This document shows, piece by piece, positions 5,834 through 14,455 of a stretch of 14,962 nt of DNA (position 1 is the first letter of the stretch; every line of letters starts with the position of its first letter). The notes under the pieces were generated by a model that made no database searches, was not told the DNA's origin, and was given only the letters and a program-made list of their open reading frames with translations. The position numbers and the translations under genes were made by a program. Source of the stretch: Bacteroidales bacterium (GTDB lineage Bacteria > Bacteroidota > Bacteroidia > Bacteroidales > WCHB1-69); assembly GCA_017964755.1 (NCBI GenBank), contig JAGCRI010000162.1:1-14962 (forward strand), given 5' to 3'.

Positions 5834-7693
5834 ATGAAAAGAGGCAACAAACTGTTTGTATTGCTGCTTGTGGTCGTTATGCTCTGCGGTTGTGCGGCCA
5901 AGAAGTTAGTGAAAAAGGCTTTTGAGTATGAGATATCAGGCTTCAAATCAGAAGCTCTTGAACTGTATTGCGAAGCTTTGGAAAAAGATGACGAGAATAT
6001 AGACGCAAAACTCGGCGTGAAGAGATTGGGGCAGGAACAGCTTGATGCAAAATTAGCCGCTTTCAAGGAAGCCTATACGAAAGGCGAAAACCTTGCCGCC
6101 CAAAACCTCTACCAGACAGCTCTCGCCTATTACAACAAAATACACAATCGCGGTGTGCAACTCGAATTTCCGTCTTATTATAAAAACTATTACGATGAAG
6201 TTAAGGCGGCATACATTGAAGAGAGATACTATAAAGCCTGCAGCCTGCTTGAAGCGAAAAATTACGCCGCCGCCGAGTCAATTTTCAAAGAGATAAATGC
6301 ACAATATCCTAATTATAAAGATGTCAAGCAGAGATTAAGGGAAGCTGTCAATGAGCCGGTTTATAGGCGCGGTGTGGCACAACTTGGAAGCCAGAAGTAT
6401 AAGGAAGCTTACGACACATTTTCTGAAATCTCAAACTATAAGGATGCTGCGACTCTTCGTATAGAGGCCAAGGATGCTTACATTGATGAGCAATACGCCG
6501 CCGGCTGCCAATATTTGGAGGCCGACAGGTTCAACATGGCGGAAACGGCCTTCCGCAACATTTTGGCATTGACTTCAAATTATAAGGATGTCAAGCAAAA
6601 GCTGAGAGAAGCGACAGATGAGCCATTCTATAGGCAAGGGACATTGAGTTTGAAAAGCAAGAAATATAAGGAAGCATACGATAATTTCAGTAAAATTTCA
6701 GGTTATAAGGATGCTACAGAACTTTGTTCTGAATCTAAAAAGCTGTACGTTGAAGAACAGTACGCCGCCGGCTGCAAATATTTTGACACAGACAGGTTCA
6801 GTATGGCTGAAACAGCCTTCCGTAATGTCATTGCGTTTAACCCGAACTATAAGGACGCGAGCGCAAGGCTGAACGCCTCCATTTGGGAACCGAAATACCG
6901 TTCCATAAACAGCTTGATGCAAAACAGAAAATATCGTTCCGCATACGACTTGTGCGTCACAATGCGCAGAAACTATGGCGAATACAAAAACTCTGAAATG
7001 CTGACAAATGAATGTCAAGAACGCGGAACGGTAATAATAGTTGTGCCTAAAATCTCTAATCCTTCAGATCCTGTCTTCGCACAGAGTTTTCAGGCGGAAG
7101 TGATACGGCAGGTGCAGAATCTTAACAACCAGTTCCTGAAAATAACCGACCAAAGACCGACTGCCCACACAAAGTCGCAAATCGTCTATTTGGAATGTGC
7201 TTTCCAGACTTTCAGATATATTCCCGGTTCTTTAAAAAAATATACGAAACAGGGCTGGCTTTACCGCGGCACAAAGAAGAATATTTTAGGTGAAGTGGTG
7301 GATGACTGGGAAAAAGTGGAGTATTACGAATATGAACAGAGCCGGTCGCTCGATTTGAATATCCGTTACAGGATATACAATTACAAAAACAACGCAGTCC
7401 TGAAGGAAGGCGCCAAACTGTTCCAATCGTCTGACTATGTCCACTATGCGAAATATCTCAATGGATCGGGCAATAGCGAAAACCTTTATCCGGGATACTG
7501 GAAGCACAAAGGGATTTTGTCTGTCTTTAACAACAAGGAAGATTATATTGACTATGACAATTACAAAAATCTGCAGAATTTGCTGAAAGGAAGAACTGAG
7601 CTGAAAAGTTATAATGCAATGTTGGCTGAAGTGCAATATCCTGCTATTCCAATAATTGTTGATGCAGTTAGAAATTATATGTTGAATGAATAG
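5834..7693 (+). CDS. Repeat lipoprotein with CsgG/LpoB-like C-terminal domain
   Basis: A 619-residue lipoprotein: hydrophobic LFVLLLVVVM then LCGC, lipidated at C20. Residues about 30-100 are TPR-like helices. Three units of exactly 89 residues begin at Y127, Y216 and Y305, each with YxEEQY, AAGCxYxxxDRF, AETAFRN and PNYKD-type motifs (first unit diverged, third incomplete). From residue 398 the pattern changes: GTVIIVVPKIS, an amphipathic helix, then FLKITDQR, followed by LDLNIRYRIYNY (about 505-516). Strand-helix-strand of this kind resembles the CsgG/LpoB/TolB-N fold, which suggests a protein-protein assembly role at the outer membrane. The TPR-like repeats are clear, the C-terminal fold is inference. 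It ends in an 8-bp overlap with the next gene. Confidence 0.72.
   Translation: MKRGNKLFVLLLVVVMLCGCAAKKLVKKAFEYEISGFKSEALELYCEALEKDDENIDAKLGVKRLGQEQLDAKLAAFKEAYTKGENLAAQNLYQTALAYYNKIHNRGVQLEFPSYYKNYYDEVKAAYIEERYYKACSLLEAKNYAAAESIFKEINAQYPNYKDVKQRLREAVNEPVYRRGVAQLGSQKYKEAYDTFSEISNYKDAATLRIEAKDAYIDEQYAAGCQYLEADRFNMAETAFRNILALTSNYKDVKQKLREATDEPFYRQGTLSLKSKKYKEAYDNFSKISGYKDATELCSESKKLYVEEQYAAGCKYFDTDRFSMAETAFRNVIAFNPNYKDASARLNASIWEPKYRSINSLMQNRKYRSAYDLCVTMRRNYGEYKNSEMLTNECQERGTVIIVVPKISNPSDPVFAQSFQAEVIRQVQNLNNQFLKITDQRPTAHTKSQIVYLECAFQTFRYIPGSLKKYTKQGWLYRGTKKNILGEVVDDWEKVEYYEYEQSRSLDLNIRYRIYNYKNNAVLKEGAKLFQSSDYVHYAKYLNGSGNSENLYPGYWKHKGILSVFNNKEDYIDYDNYKNLQNLLKGRTELKSYNAMLAEVQYPAIPIIVDAVRNYMLNE
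6212..7012 (+). repeat. Three 267-bp in-frame tandem repeats
   Basis: Units start at 6212, 6479 and 6746 and encode 89 residues each. The second and third units are the most alike, for example TACGCCGCCGGCTGC in both (6494-6508 and 6761-6775). Repeats this similar at DNA level can change copy number by recombination, which would lengthen or shorten the lipoprotein. Confidence 0.75.
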
Positions 7694-9020
7694 AAGTGCG
7701 CTTATATTGTTGTTATGTTTCTCGCTCTTCGTGGTTGGTAACGCTCAGCCGCGCAAGAAGACGATGAAGCGGTATGGTGCCAAGCCCGAATGGGTTACGG
7801 CCAAGCCACAGGGCGGCGACTATTACATCGGCATTAGCTCGGCGGTTAAGCAGGGAAAGAGCCCCGATGCTTATATGGCCGCCGCACGGCAAAACGCACT
7901 TGCCGACCTCGCTGCCGCCATTAGCACAAAAATGGAGACTTCATCCACTCTCTACACTCTTGAAAACACACAGCAGTTCGGCTATAATTTCTCCAACGAC
8001 ATCAAAGCCGCCACCACCGTTGACCTCGAAGGCTATGAGCTTATGGGAACATGGGAAGACGACAACAACTACTGGGTCTATTACAGGCTTTCGCGTGCGG
8101 TCTATTCGGCGAAGCGCGCAGAGAAAAAGCGAATTGCCATTCTAAAGGCTCGCGATGATGTGGAACAAGCTGCCAAAATGCTGTCATCCGGCTCAGGGCG
8201 AACTGCCCTCATGCTCTATTGCGGCGCCTTGGCTATGCTTAAACCTTATTTGGGCGAAAGTACTTTTTGCACATTGAAAGATGGCTCGGAAACCGATATT
8301 GGAATCCTTATTTATTCAAAAATAACTGATATACTGAATAGTACGATTGTCATTCCTGAAAATGGTGTCGCTTTGAAACACGGTATTGACATTAATGGGG
8401 ATGAGTTGTCGTTTAAGGTTATTTCGGAAGATGGCATCCCTCTTAAAAATATTCCTATAAAAATTTTCTTCTCAGCGTCAGGACTAAATAGGCCGACAGC
8501 AACAACAGGACAGGACGGTGTGTTTGCCTGCCCCATCAAACGTATTAAATCGTCAAACAGCAAAGAGAAACTGACCTTCTCGGTTGACGTCTCTTCGCTG
8601 GCACGTGAAATCACTGACGAGCAGATCCGTATGCTTGTGAAGAATTTCAAGCCGGCGGTTACAACTGTTGACATCAATCTGATTAATCCGAAATTATCCG
8701 TGAACTGTAAAGACGACATCATAGCCGGATGCGCACGCGAAAATCTCACCCCTCTTTTTGAAATCACTCAGGAAAACGCTGATTTTGAAATCTCAATAAC
8801 AAAAAATATAACTTTCACTGAGCAGGGGAAAACACTTTTTGCAAATGTCGTTGCCGATTTTGTTATTTATAACACTAAAAAAGAGATAGTTTACAGGAAA
8901 AAATTCCAGAAGGAGATTAGCGGCACCGACCGCAAGGTCATGCAGGCGCAAGGTGTTGACGAGATATGCAAGGCCATTGAAAGAAGTTTGAAACAAGAAA
9001 TAGCAAGAAATATTTTTTAA
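7686..9020 (+). CDS. Exported LPP20-like protein with Ig-like middle domain
   Basis: A 444-residue protein with a signal peptide (ALILLLCFSLFVVGNA, cleavage before QP at 21). Residues 34-150 match the LPP20 pattern: KPEWV, YYIGISSA, then AYMAAARQNALADLAAAIS and a strand block NNYWVYYRLSRA. Residues about 238-330 form an Ig-like sheet (GDELSFKVISEDGIPLKNIPI, with GQDGVF further on). Residues 345-444 (ADFEISITKNITF, then FANVVADFVIYNTKKEIVYRKKF, then a final helix) resemble the second half of a CsgG/LpoB-like fold. Its ATG overlaps the previous stop by 8 bp, so the two are translationally linked. A periplasmic or outer-membrane structural partner is likely; the function is unknown. Confidence 0.7.
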   Translation: MNRSALILLLCFSLFVVGNAQPRKKTMKRYGAKPEWVTAKPQGGDYYIGISSAVKQGKSPDAYMAAARQNALADLAAAISTKMETSSTLYTLENTQQFGYNFSNDIKAATTVDLEGYELMGTWEDDNNYWVYYRLSRAVYSAKRAEKKRIAILKARDDVEQAAKMLSSGSGRTALMLYCGALAMLKPYLGESTFCTLKDGSETDIGILIYSKITDILNSTIVIPENGVALKHGIDINGDELSFKVISEDGIPLKNIPIKIFFSASGLNRPTATTGQDGVFACPIKRIKSSNSKEKLTFSVDVSSLAREITDEQIRMLVKNFKPAVTTVDINLINPKLSVNCKDDIIAGCARENLTPLFEITQENADFEISITKNITFTEQGKTLFANVVADFVIYNTKKEIVYRKKFQKEISGTDRKVMQAQGVDEICKAIERSLKQEIARNIF

Positions 9021-9022
9021 CC

Positions 9023-10552
9023 ATGAAACAGATATTTTTAGCGGTGTTTTTTGTATGTGCCGCTGTGCTATGCGGGCACGCTCAGCCAGGCTCGGAAAAG
9101 CAGGCTTTGGAGGAGTTTAAGCGCCAGCAGGCTGAATTTCAGCAAAAAATGAACGATGACTTTGCTCAGTTCAGCAAACAACGCGACAGCTTGAACAGGG
9201 CATTTGCCAAACAGCTGCAGCAGGCGTGGGAAGAGTTTGAGGCGCACCAAGGGATTGAACGCCCCAACAAGCCCACTCCTAAAGTGCAGCCGCAATACAA
9301 CATAGCCCCATCAACAAACACTTTCAAGGAGATAAAAGTCCAGAAAGTTATTGAGGATAACGCTTCGGAAATGATTCTTGAAAATACACAGCAGAAAAAA
9401 ACAGTTCAGGGAAACAGTATGTCGCCAGACGAGCTTTCCATGAGTGAGTTTAAGCAGGAAAAAATTGAAGGGAAGACAGTTACTGCCGATTTCTTCGGAT
9501 ATTACCTTGATATGTTTTACGATAATGATTTTGCAATATCAATGCGCGACAACTCGGAGGGCAGCGTCTCCATGGCGTGGCAGTGGCTGAGCGGCACCCA
9601 ATATATGAAACTCGTCAACCAGCTTCAGCAGCTCGAAACCCAGCTTCACCTTAACGATTGGGCTCTCTTCCAGCTGATTGCAAACACAAGCGACAAGATT
9701 TTCTCGAAAAACAGGGTTAACGAAAAACGTATATTTCAGGTCTTCATTTACAGCCAGCTTGGCTATGCAGCGAAAATTGGCAGGCTCGGCAATGAAATAA
9801 TCATTTTAATACCTTTTAAAACAGATGTTTATAAACTTCCATACTACACTTTCAAGAATACGAAATACTATCTTATGGGCTGCAACGGGAACAAGCCCCA
9901 GAAGTTTTACAGCTACAGTTTCGACCTCGGTACAAATAGGGCGAAGTGCGACCTCGACATCAAGAATCCGATATGGCTGCCGCAGAACAATGTAACGAAA
10001 ACATACGGGAAGAATGTTTTGCCGAAGGAGATAAGCGTGCTGTGTAACAAAAACGCCCTCGATTTCTACAGTACCATGCCGATGTCTGATTTGGGCACAT
10101 ACACCTCTTCAGAAATTGACGAACTTGTCAGCACGAAACTGATGAACGCGCTTCGTCCGTTTGTGGCAGGCAAATCTGAAAAAGATGCTGCGGCGCTGCT
10201 GCTCTCTTTTGTGCAGAAATCTTTTGTCTATGCTACCGACGAAGAGCAGTTCGGTTACGAAAAGTACTTCTTCCCCGATGAGCTTCTCTATTACAATAAC
10301 AGCGATTGTGAAGACAGAAGTATCCTTTTCGCATACTTGGTGCGCAAATTGTTGAATCTGAACGTTGTTCTGCTTGATTATCCTGACCATGTGGCTACAG
10401 CGGTGCGTTTTAACGAGAACGTTACAGGTGATTATGTAAAATACAAAGGCAAAAACTACATTATCTGCGATCCGACATATATCGGTGCGCCGGTCGGTGA
10501 GGCAATGCCTGAATATAAAGATGTTGCAGCTACAGTCATTCCAAAACATTAG
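9023..10552 (+). CDS. Exported coiled-coil protein with transglutaminase-like domain
   Basis: A 509-residue protein: signal peptide (IFLAVFFVCAAVLCGHA, cleavage before QP at 21), a charged coiled coil at about 25-75 (ALEEFKRQQAEFQQKMNDDF), a linker rich in Pro and Gln, then a large unrecognised middle domain. The last 150 residues match transglutaminase-like cysteine proteases: NNSDCEDRS (C429), DYPDHVATAV (H456) and IICDPTYIGAP (D483), the Cys-His-Asp triad in order. Such domains act as proteases, cross-linkers or amidases; substrate unknown. It starts 2 nt after the preceding gene and is the only likely enzyme of the four envelope genes, so it may process or cross-link the assembly. The triad is read directly; its role is inference. 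Confidence 0.78.
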   Translation: MKQIFLAVFFVCAAVLCGHAQPGSEKQALEEFKRQQAEFQQKMNDDFAQFSKQRDSLNRAFAKQLQQAWEEFEAHQGIERPNKPTPKVQPQYNIAPSTNTFKEIKVQKVIEDNASEMILENTQQKKTVQGNSMSPDELSMSEFKQEKIEGKTVTADFFGYYLDMFYDNDFAISMRDNSEGSVSMAWQWLSGTQYMKLVNQLQQLETQLHLNDWALFQLIANTSDKIFSKNRVNEKRIFQVFIYSQLGYAAKIGRLGNEIIILIPFKTDVYKLPYYTFKNTKYYLMGCNGNKPQKFYSYSFDLGTNRAKCDLDIKNPIWLPQNNVTKTYGKNVLPKEISVLCNKNALDFYSTMPMSDLGTYTSSEIDELVSTKLMNALRPFVAGKSEKDAAALLLSFVQKSFVYATDEEQFGYEKYFFPDELLYYNNSDCEDRSILFAYLVRKLLNLNVVLLDYPDHVATAVRFNENVTGDYVKYKGKNYIICDPTYIGAPVGEAMPEYKDVAATVIPKH

Positions 10553-10559
10553 TCTGAAA

Positions 10560-11201
10560 ATGGATAAAAAAATAAAGGAGCGGTATAAAAAACTCATTGA
10601 ATATTTTGCTGAAAATAATCCTGATGCTTCATCGGAATTGAACTATGAGAACGAGTTCCAGCTATTGGTGGCGGTGGTTTTGTCGGCGCAGTGTACCGAC
10701 AAGCGGGTGAATATGGTGACGCCGGCGTTGTTTCAGCGGTACGGCTCCGCCGAAGCCATGTCGCATGCAGCAGTTGATGATATATTGGCTCTCATAAAAT
10801 CAATATCATACCCTAACAGCAAGGCGAAACATTTGAGCGAGATGTCGAAAAAAATCGTCTCTGATTTCGGAGGCGTTGTGCCGCGCACGATGGAGGAGCT
10901 CCAGCAGTTGCCCGGTGTCGGGCGTAAGACCGCAAATGTGATGATGGCAGTGGCGTTTGGGAAGCCCGCAATGCCTGTCGATACGCATGTGTTCCGTGTC
11001 GCAGCGCGCATAGGTTTGGTTGTCGATGCCAAGACACCGCTTGATACGGAGCAGCAACTCACAAAGAATATTCCTGCAAAATGGCTCTCAACAGCACATC
11101 ATTGGCTGCTTTTGCACGGACGTTATGTCTGCACAGCCCGTAACCCGAAATGCGACACTTGCGGCCTGAGGGAGTTTTGTGCGACAGCTGCACAAATGTA
11201 A
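10560..11201 (+). CDS. nth: Endonuclease III (DNA glycosylase/AP lyase)
   Basis: A 213-residue base-excision-repair enzyme that removes oxidised pyrimidines and nicks the abasic site. The helix-hairpin-helix LPGVGRKTANV carries catalytic K123, and VDTHVFRVAARIG carries catalytic D141. The C-terminal iron-sulphur loop has C191, C198, C201 and C207 in the family spacing C-x6-C-x2-C-x5-C. QLLVAVVLSAQCTDKRVN (34-51) is the usual N-terminal signature. The ATG at 10560 is chosen over an upstream in-frame ATG at 10485, because the extra 25 residues lie inside the previous gene and are not Nth-like. It starts 7 nt after the transglutaminase-like gene and may share its transcript. Confidence 0.97.
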   Translation: MDKKIKERYKKLIEYFAENNPDASSELNYENEFQLLVAVVLSAQCTDKRVNMVTPALFQRYGSAEAMSHAAVDDILALIKSISYPNSKAKHLSEMSKKIVSDFGGVVPRTMEELQQLPGVGRKTANVMMAVAFGKPAMPVDTHVFRVAARIGLVVDAKTPLDTEQQLTKNIPAKWLSTAHHWLLLHGRYVCTARNPKCDTCGLREFCATAAQM

Positions 11202-11211
11202 CAAATAAAAC

Positions 11212-12225
11212 TTACTCCACAACCTCGACCTTCATACCATTATTCAGCTTCGACTGACCGGTGATAACTACAAAATCGCCGTCTTCGACCCCTGAAATAA
11301 GCTCATATTTGTCGTCCATGCGCCTGCCGATTTCAACTTTGTTGTACGATACGGTGCCGTCTTCGTGATACACATAAATATACCTGTCGCCTGAACCCTG
11401 TTGTTTTACGATAGCCTTGTCTGGGACGACAACGTGTTTGGCAACGCCGTAGTTCATGGTTACGCGGGCATACATTCCCGGACGCACCTTCTGGTTCGCG
11501 TTTTGCAGCACAACCTCAACGGGGAAGGTGTGTGTGCGTGAATCAATTGTAGGATATACCAAATTTATTTTCCCTGTAAACTCCTCATCTTCAAAAACAT
11601 CAATTTTAACTTTTGCGGTCTGTCCCTTTTTCACCTGCGTATATTGTTTTTCCGACACATTGATATTCATTTTCACCGGCTTGATTTGCTGGACCTGCAG
11701 CACTGGGTTGCCGGCATAAATATCACCGCTGTCGTAGTTGCGCATTGTTATCACACCGTCAAGCGGGCTGAGCAGTTGGGTGTTTTCCAGCAAATTGTTG
11801 TATGATGTTTTTGCCACATCAAGGGCTGTCTTTTGCGCGTCCCATTCGGCTTTTGACACGCCGCCGACCTTATAGAGCCCGTCAATGCGGTCGAAAGTCA
11901 GCTGCAGGTTGTCCAATTGACTCTTGGCTTGTGTGAGGTTGCTGGCGTCCATTTGCACCAGTTTCTGTCCTTTTTTCACAAAATCGCCGACCTCGACAAA
12001 AATCTGGTCAATGCGCCCTGCCATTGTCGGGGCAATGTTGTTGACGGCTTCAGCCTGCACTATTGCCGTATAAACATAAAGTTGTCCCACATCTTGCGCG
12101 GCAACCTGCTCCACACGGACTTTGATATTGTCGATGGCGGCTGTCTGCTGTTCTTTTTTATTCCTGTTACACGAAATTGTGAGTAAAATCAAACTCAAGA
12201 GTAAGATGGACGTTAACTTTTTCAT
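11212..12225 (-). CDS. Efflux periplasmic adaptor lipoprotein (HlyD/AcrA family)
   Basis: A 337-residue membrane-fusion protein linking an inner-membrane transporter to an outer-membrane TolC channel. The lipobox LTISC places a lipid at C19. The lipoyl half-domains are at about 62-92 (IAPTMAGRIDQIFVEVGDFVKKG) and 150-180 (LLSPLDGVITMRNYDSGDIYAGNPV), joined by a short helical hairpin (93-148). Beta-barrel and membrane-proximal domains follow (VRPGMYARVTMNYG, then VVVPDKAIV). The short hairpin fits RND-type adaptors. It is 30 nt downstream of the TolC gene and would normally precede an RND pump gene, but its end lies 10 nt from the convergent nth gene and no pump gene is present. The pump is presumably encoded elsewhere. 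Confidence 0.93.
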   Translation of the reverse strand: MKKLTSILLLSLILLTISCNRNKKEQQTAAIDNIKVRVEQVAAQDVGQLYVYTAIVQAEAVNNIAPTMAGRIDQIFVEVGDFVKKGQKLVQMDASNLTQAKSQLDNLQLTFDRIDGLYKVGGVSKAEWDAQKTALDVAKTSYNNLLENTQLLSPLDGVITMRNYDSGDIYAGNPVLQVQQIKPVKMNINVSEKQYTQVKKGQTAKVKIDVFEDEEFTGKINLVYPTIDSRTHTFPVEVVLQNANQKVRPGMYARVTMNYGVAKHVVVPDKAIVKQQGSGDRYIYVYHEDGTVSYNKVEIGRRMDDKYELISGVEDGDFVVITGQSKLNNGMKVEVVE

Positions 12226-12255
12226 TTTTCTGTCTTTAAATATTTCTTCGTAAAA

Positions 12256-13578
12256 TTATTCTTTTCCTAAAACTGCATCAAGATCTGCTGACGCAGAAAT
12301 ATAATCGTAAATTGATTGATAATAAGCCAATTGTGAACTTATCATTGCAAGTTCTGCCGAATTGAGGTCAAGCCATGTGGCCATACCGAGCTCGTATTGT
12401 TTTTTAACTATGGAATAGGCCTTTTCAGCCTGAAGCATGGTTTCTTTGTTTGAAACGAGTTCGTCACTTGCCTTGGTGAGGCTGTTAAGACTGTTGGTGG
12501 CACTGACCCAAAGGTTCTTTTCGAGTGTGGCGCGCTGGTCTTCAAGGCTTTGTATGGAAAGATCTGTCTGCTTTATCTTGTAAGATGTACCAGCCCACGA
12601 TATTATCGGAACATTAAGCGAAAAGCCGATGTACGAATATGGCACCCAATTGTAATTCGAAAATTTGAAGTCGTTGCTCATGGCCATATATTGGTATGTG
12701 CCGGCCATCGCCAAAGTGGGGCATGCAGACGAAACCACAATTTTCCTGCTCAGTTCGAGCTCGCGTTTTGAGTATTCGAGCTGCTTCAAACTTGAGTTGT
12801 TGCTGAGGTTTAGCGACTGCAAGTCCGGTATTGAGGCATTAACCACCTCATCTTCAAAATCCGACAGTTTCCCGTCAAAGGACATGGGCTCGTTAATATC
12901 CACGCCGATAAGAACTTTCAACATCATAGTCGCAAGTTTCAGCCCGTTTTCGGCGGCTGTGATATTTGGTTTCTGGTTCTTCAGCTGCACGTCAGAGCGC
13001 AATTTGTCGAACTCTGAAGCCATCCCACGCTCATATTTTTCGTTGATGTTCTGGTTTGTAAGTTCCACATTCCTGTAGTTCTTCATCAGCACATCGTAAG
13101 ATTCCTGTGCCATAAGCACACCGTAAAAGGCCTTTTTGACTTCATTTATGAGTGATATTTTTGAAGAGCGTGCATTTTCCAACGCAAGTTCGACATCAAT
13201 ATTCGTGATTTTCATGTTATACCACATCGTGGGCATTACAAGCGGCAGCGAGAAATTCAGACCGGCAACGTAATTGTTTGATGTTCCGACCTCAATGCTC
13301 ATATCCTGACCGCCCATAGCCATTGTCATAACCTGCTTTTTCAAAGTCCGCTGATAGCTTGCCGAAAGTGAAACGTCAGGAAAGAATGTGGCTATCTGCT
13401 CGCTTTTATAATATTTTTTTGTCTGCACGTCGCGGTCAGCAATGCGCATTGTCGGACTTTCTGAAAGAGCTATCTCAATGGCTTTCTGTAAATTAACCTT
13501 TACACTGTCGGCAGAGAAGAGAGATGAAGGTATAAAAAACGCAAACGTGAGAGCCAGCGGTAAGAGATATTTTTTCAT
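12256..13578 (-). CDS. TolC-family outer membrane efflux protein
   Basis: A 440-residue outer-membrane channel. The start at 13578 is preferred to the in-frame ATG at 13617, because MKKYLLPLALTFAFFIPSSLFSA is then a normal signal peptide. Long heptad helices with two related halves are visible: NLQKAIEIALSESPTMRIADRDV near the start, and KAYSIVKKQYELGMATWLDLNSAEL near the end, the latter the classic C-terminal TolC motif. Mid-protein repeats such as VELTNQNINEKYERGMASEFD carry the equivalent motif of the first half. It is expected to trimerise and to dock with the adaptor encoded next. Confidence 0.94.
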   Translation of the reverse strand: MKKYLLPLALTFAFFIPSSLFSADSVKVNLQKAIEIALSESPTMRIADRDVQTKKYYKSEQIATFFPDVSLSASYQRTLKKQVMTMAMGGQDMSIEVGTSNNYVAGLNFSLPLVMPTMWYNMKITNIDVELALENARSSKISLINEVKKAFYGVLMAQESYDVLMKNYRNVELTNQNINEKYERGMASEFDKLRSDVQLKNQKPNITAAENGLKLATMMLKVLIGVDINEPMSFDGKLSDFEDEVVNASIPDLQSLNLSNNSSLKQLEYSKRELELSRKIVVSSACPTLAMAGTYQYMAMSNDFKFSNYNWVPYSYIGFSLNVPIISWAGTSYKIKQTDLSIQSLEDQRATLEKNLWVSATNSLNSLTKASDELVSNKETMLQAEKAYSIVKKQYELGMATWLDLNSAELAMISSQLAYYQSIYDYISASADLDAVLGKE

Positions 13579-13654
13579 TAATCTGTTTTCTGTTTTTCTA
13601 TATTTTTTAATTTTCATAATAAAGTCTTGTCTTTCAGATATTTGAAGTCAAAAA

Positions 13655-14341
13655 TTAAATTTTTCCTGTGTCGCATGCTGTATTGATACAAGGGAACATA
13701 TTCAGGATAGTATCTTCGTCAGGGTTGTCGCGGAGAAGTTTTTCCCAAGTTTCTATACCTTTATCTGTTGCAATGGAACGGATAAAGAGGTTGAATATGC
13801 CTGTGACAATATCGTCAACGGTGTACGGATCGAAGTCCTGATGTTCCGGACTTGAGAAAACTTGCAGCATTTTGACGAAAATCATAACCATAACCCCGCA
13901 GTTGTCCACTTGGCGGAAAAGGCCTTGTTCGGAGCCGCGCCGCACAAAATCGGCGACTTGGGTGTTGAGATTCTCATTGCGGCGTTGCAGAAATTCAGCA
14001 TAAAGTTCAGGATAGTACTTTTTTATGTCATAATAGTTGCTTTTTGTGCTTTCTATGAAAAATTTTGGGAATATTTTCATCTTTGCGTATGCAAGCTGGA
14101 GCACGTCGCACTTGCCAGAAGCCAACTGTTCCCATTTGCGCATAATCTCCGCCTCACGGAACCGCATTACCGAATTTACAAGTTCCGTTTTGTTTTCAAA
14201 ATACTTGTAGATGCTTTTCTTGGAAATATTGAGCCGCGCCGCCACATCGTCCATTGAGGTGCTTCTCAAGCCGTACTTCAGAAACAATACTGAAACGGCT
14301 TTTACAAGTTCCTCTTTTTCAGAATATTTCGACTCTTTCAT
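13655..14341 (-). CDS. TetR-family transcriptional regulator
   Basis: A 228-residue repressor-type protein. The ATG at 14341 is chosen over the in-frame TTG at 14353; AAGGA lies just before it in the mRNA. Residues 8-55 are the TetR DNA-binding domain: VLFLKYGLRSTSMDDVAARLNISKKSIYKYFENK, with the helix-turn-helix at about 30-49. The C-terminal ligand domain (60-228) is divergent, as usual, so the inducer is unknown. It is first of the three-gene run, 76 nt ahead of the TolC gene, and probably controls this run, possibly through the GTTAAC repeat at 14440-14455. Confidence 0.92.
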   Translation of the reverse strand: MKESKYSEKEELVKAVSVLFLKYGLRSTSMDDVAARLNISKKSIYKYFENKTELVNSVMRFREAEIMRKWEQLASGKCDVLQLAYAKMKIFPKFFIESTKSNYYDIKKYYPELYAEFLQRRNENLNTQVADFVRRGSEQGLFRQVDNCGVMVMIFVKMLQVFSSPEHQDFDPYTVDDIVTGIFNLFIRSIATDKGIETWEKLLRDNPDEDTILNMFPCINTACDTGKI

Positions 14342-14404
14342 ATCCTTGGTCAAATTTTAAAGAAACGTTTTACACACAAAAAGTTTCCTTGTGATTTGGG
14401 GGTG

Positions 14405-14412
14405 CAAAAATA
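14405..14412 (-). promoter_or_regulatory. Bacteroidota -7 promoter box for the TetR gene
   Basis: On the minus strand TATTTTTG fits TAnnTTTG and lies 63 nt before the ATG at 14341. No clear TTTG at about 20 nt upstream was found. The box is 28 nt from the GTTAAC repeat. Confidence 0.35.
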
Positions 14413-14439
14413 AGCCAAAAAAAGGAATCTATGCATCTC

Positions 14440-14455
14440 GTTAACTTTTGTTAAC
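14440..14455. promoter_or_regulatory. Candidate TetR operator (GTTAAC inverted repeat)
   Basis: GTTAAC occurs twice, 4 nt apart (14440-14445 and 14450-14455), giving a symmetric 16-bp site with a TTTT spacer. It lies upstream of the TetR gene, as autoregulatory TetR operators often do. The symmetry is seen directly; binding by this TetR is inference. Confidence 0.35.

Noticed and set aside
10485..10559. Longer N-terminus for endonuclease III
   Set aside because: The added 25 residues lie inside the preceding gene and are not conserved-type Nth sequence; the ATG at 10560 fits the family length.
13579..13617. Longer N-terminus for the TolC-family protein
   Set aside because: The extra 13 residues would place a basic stretch before a complete signal peptide that starts cleanly at 13578.
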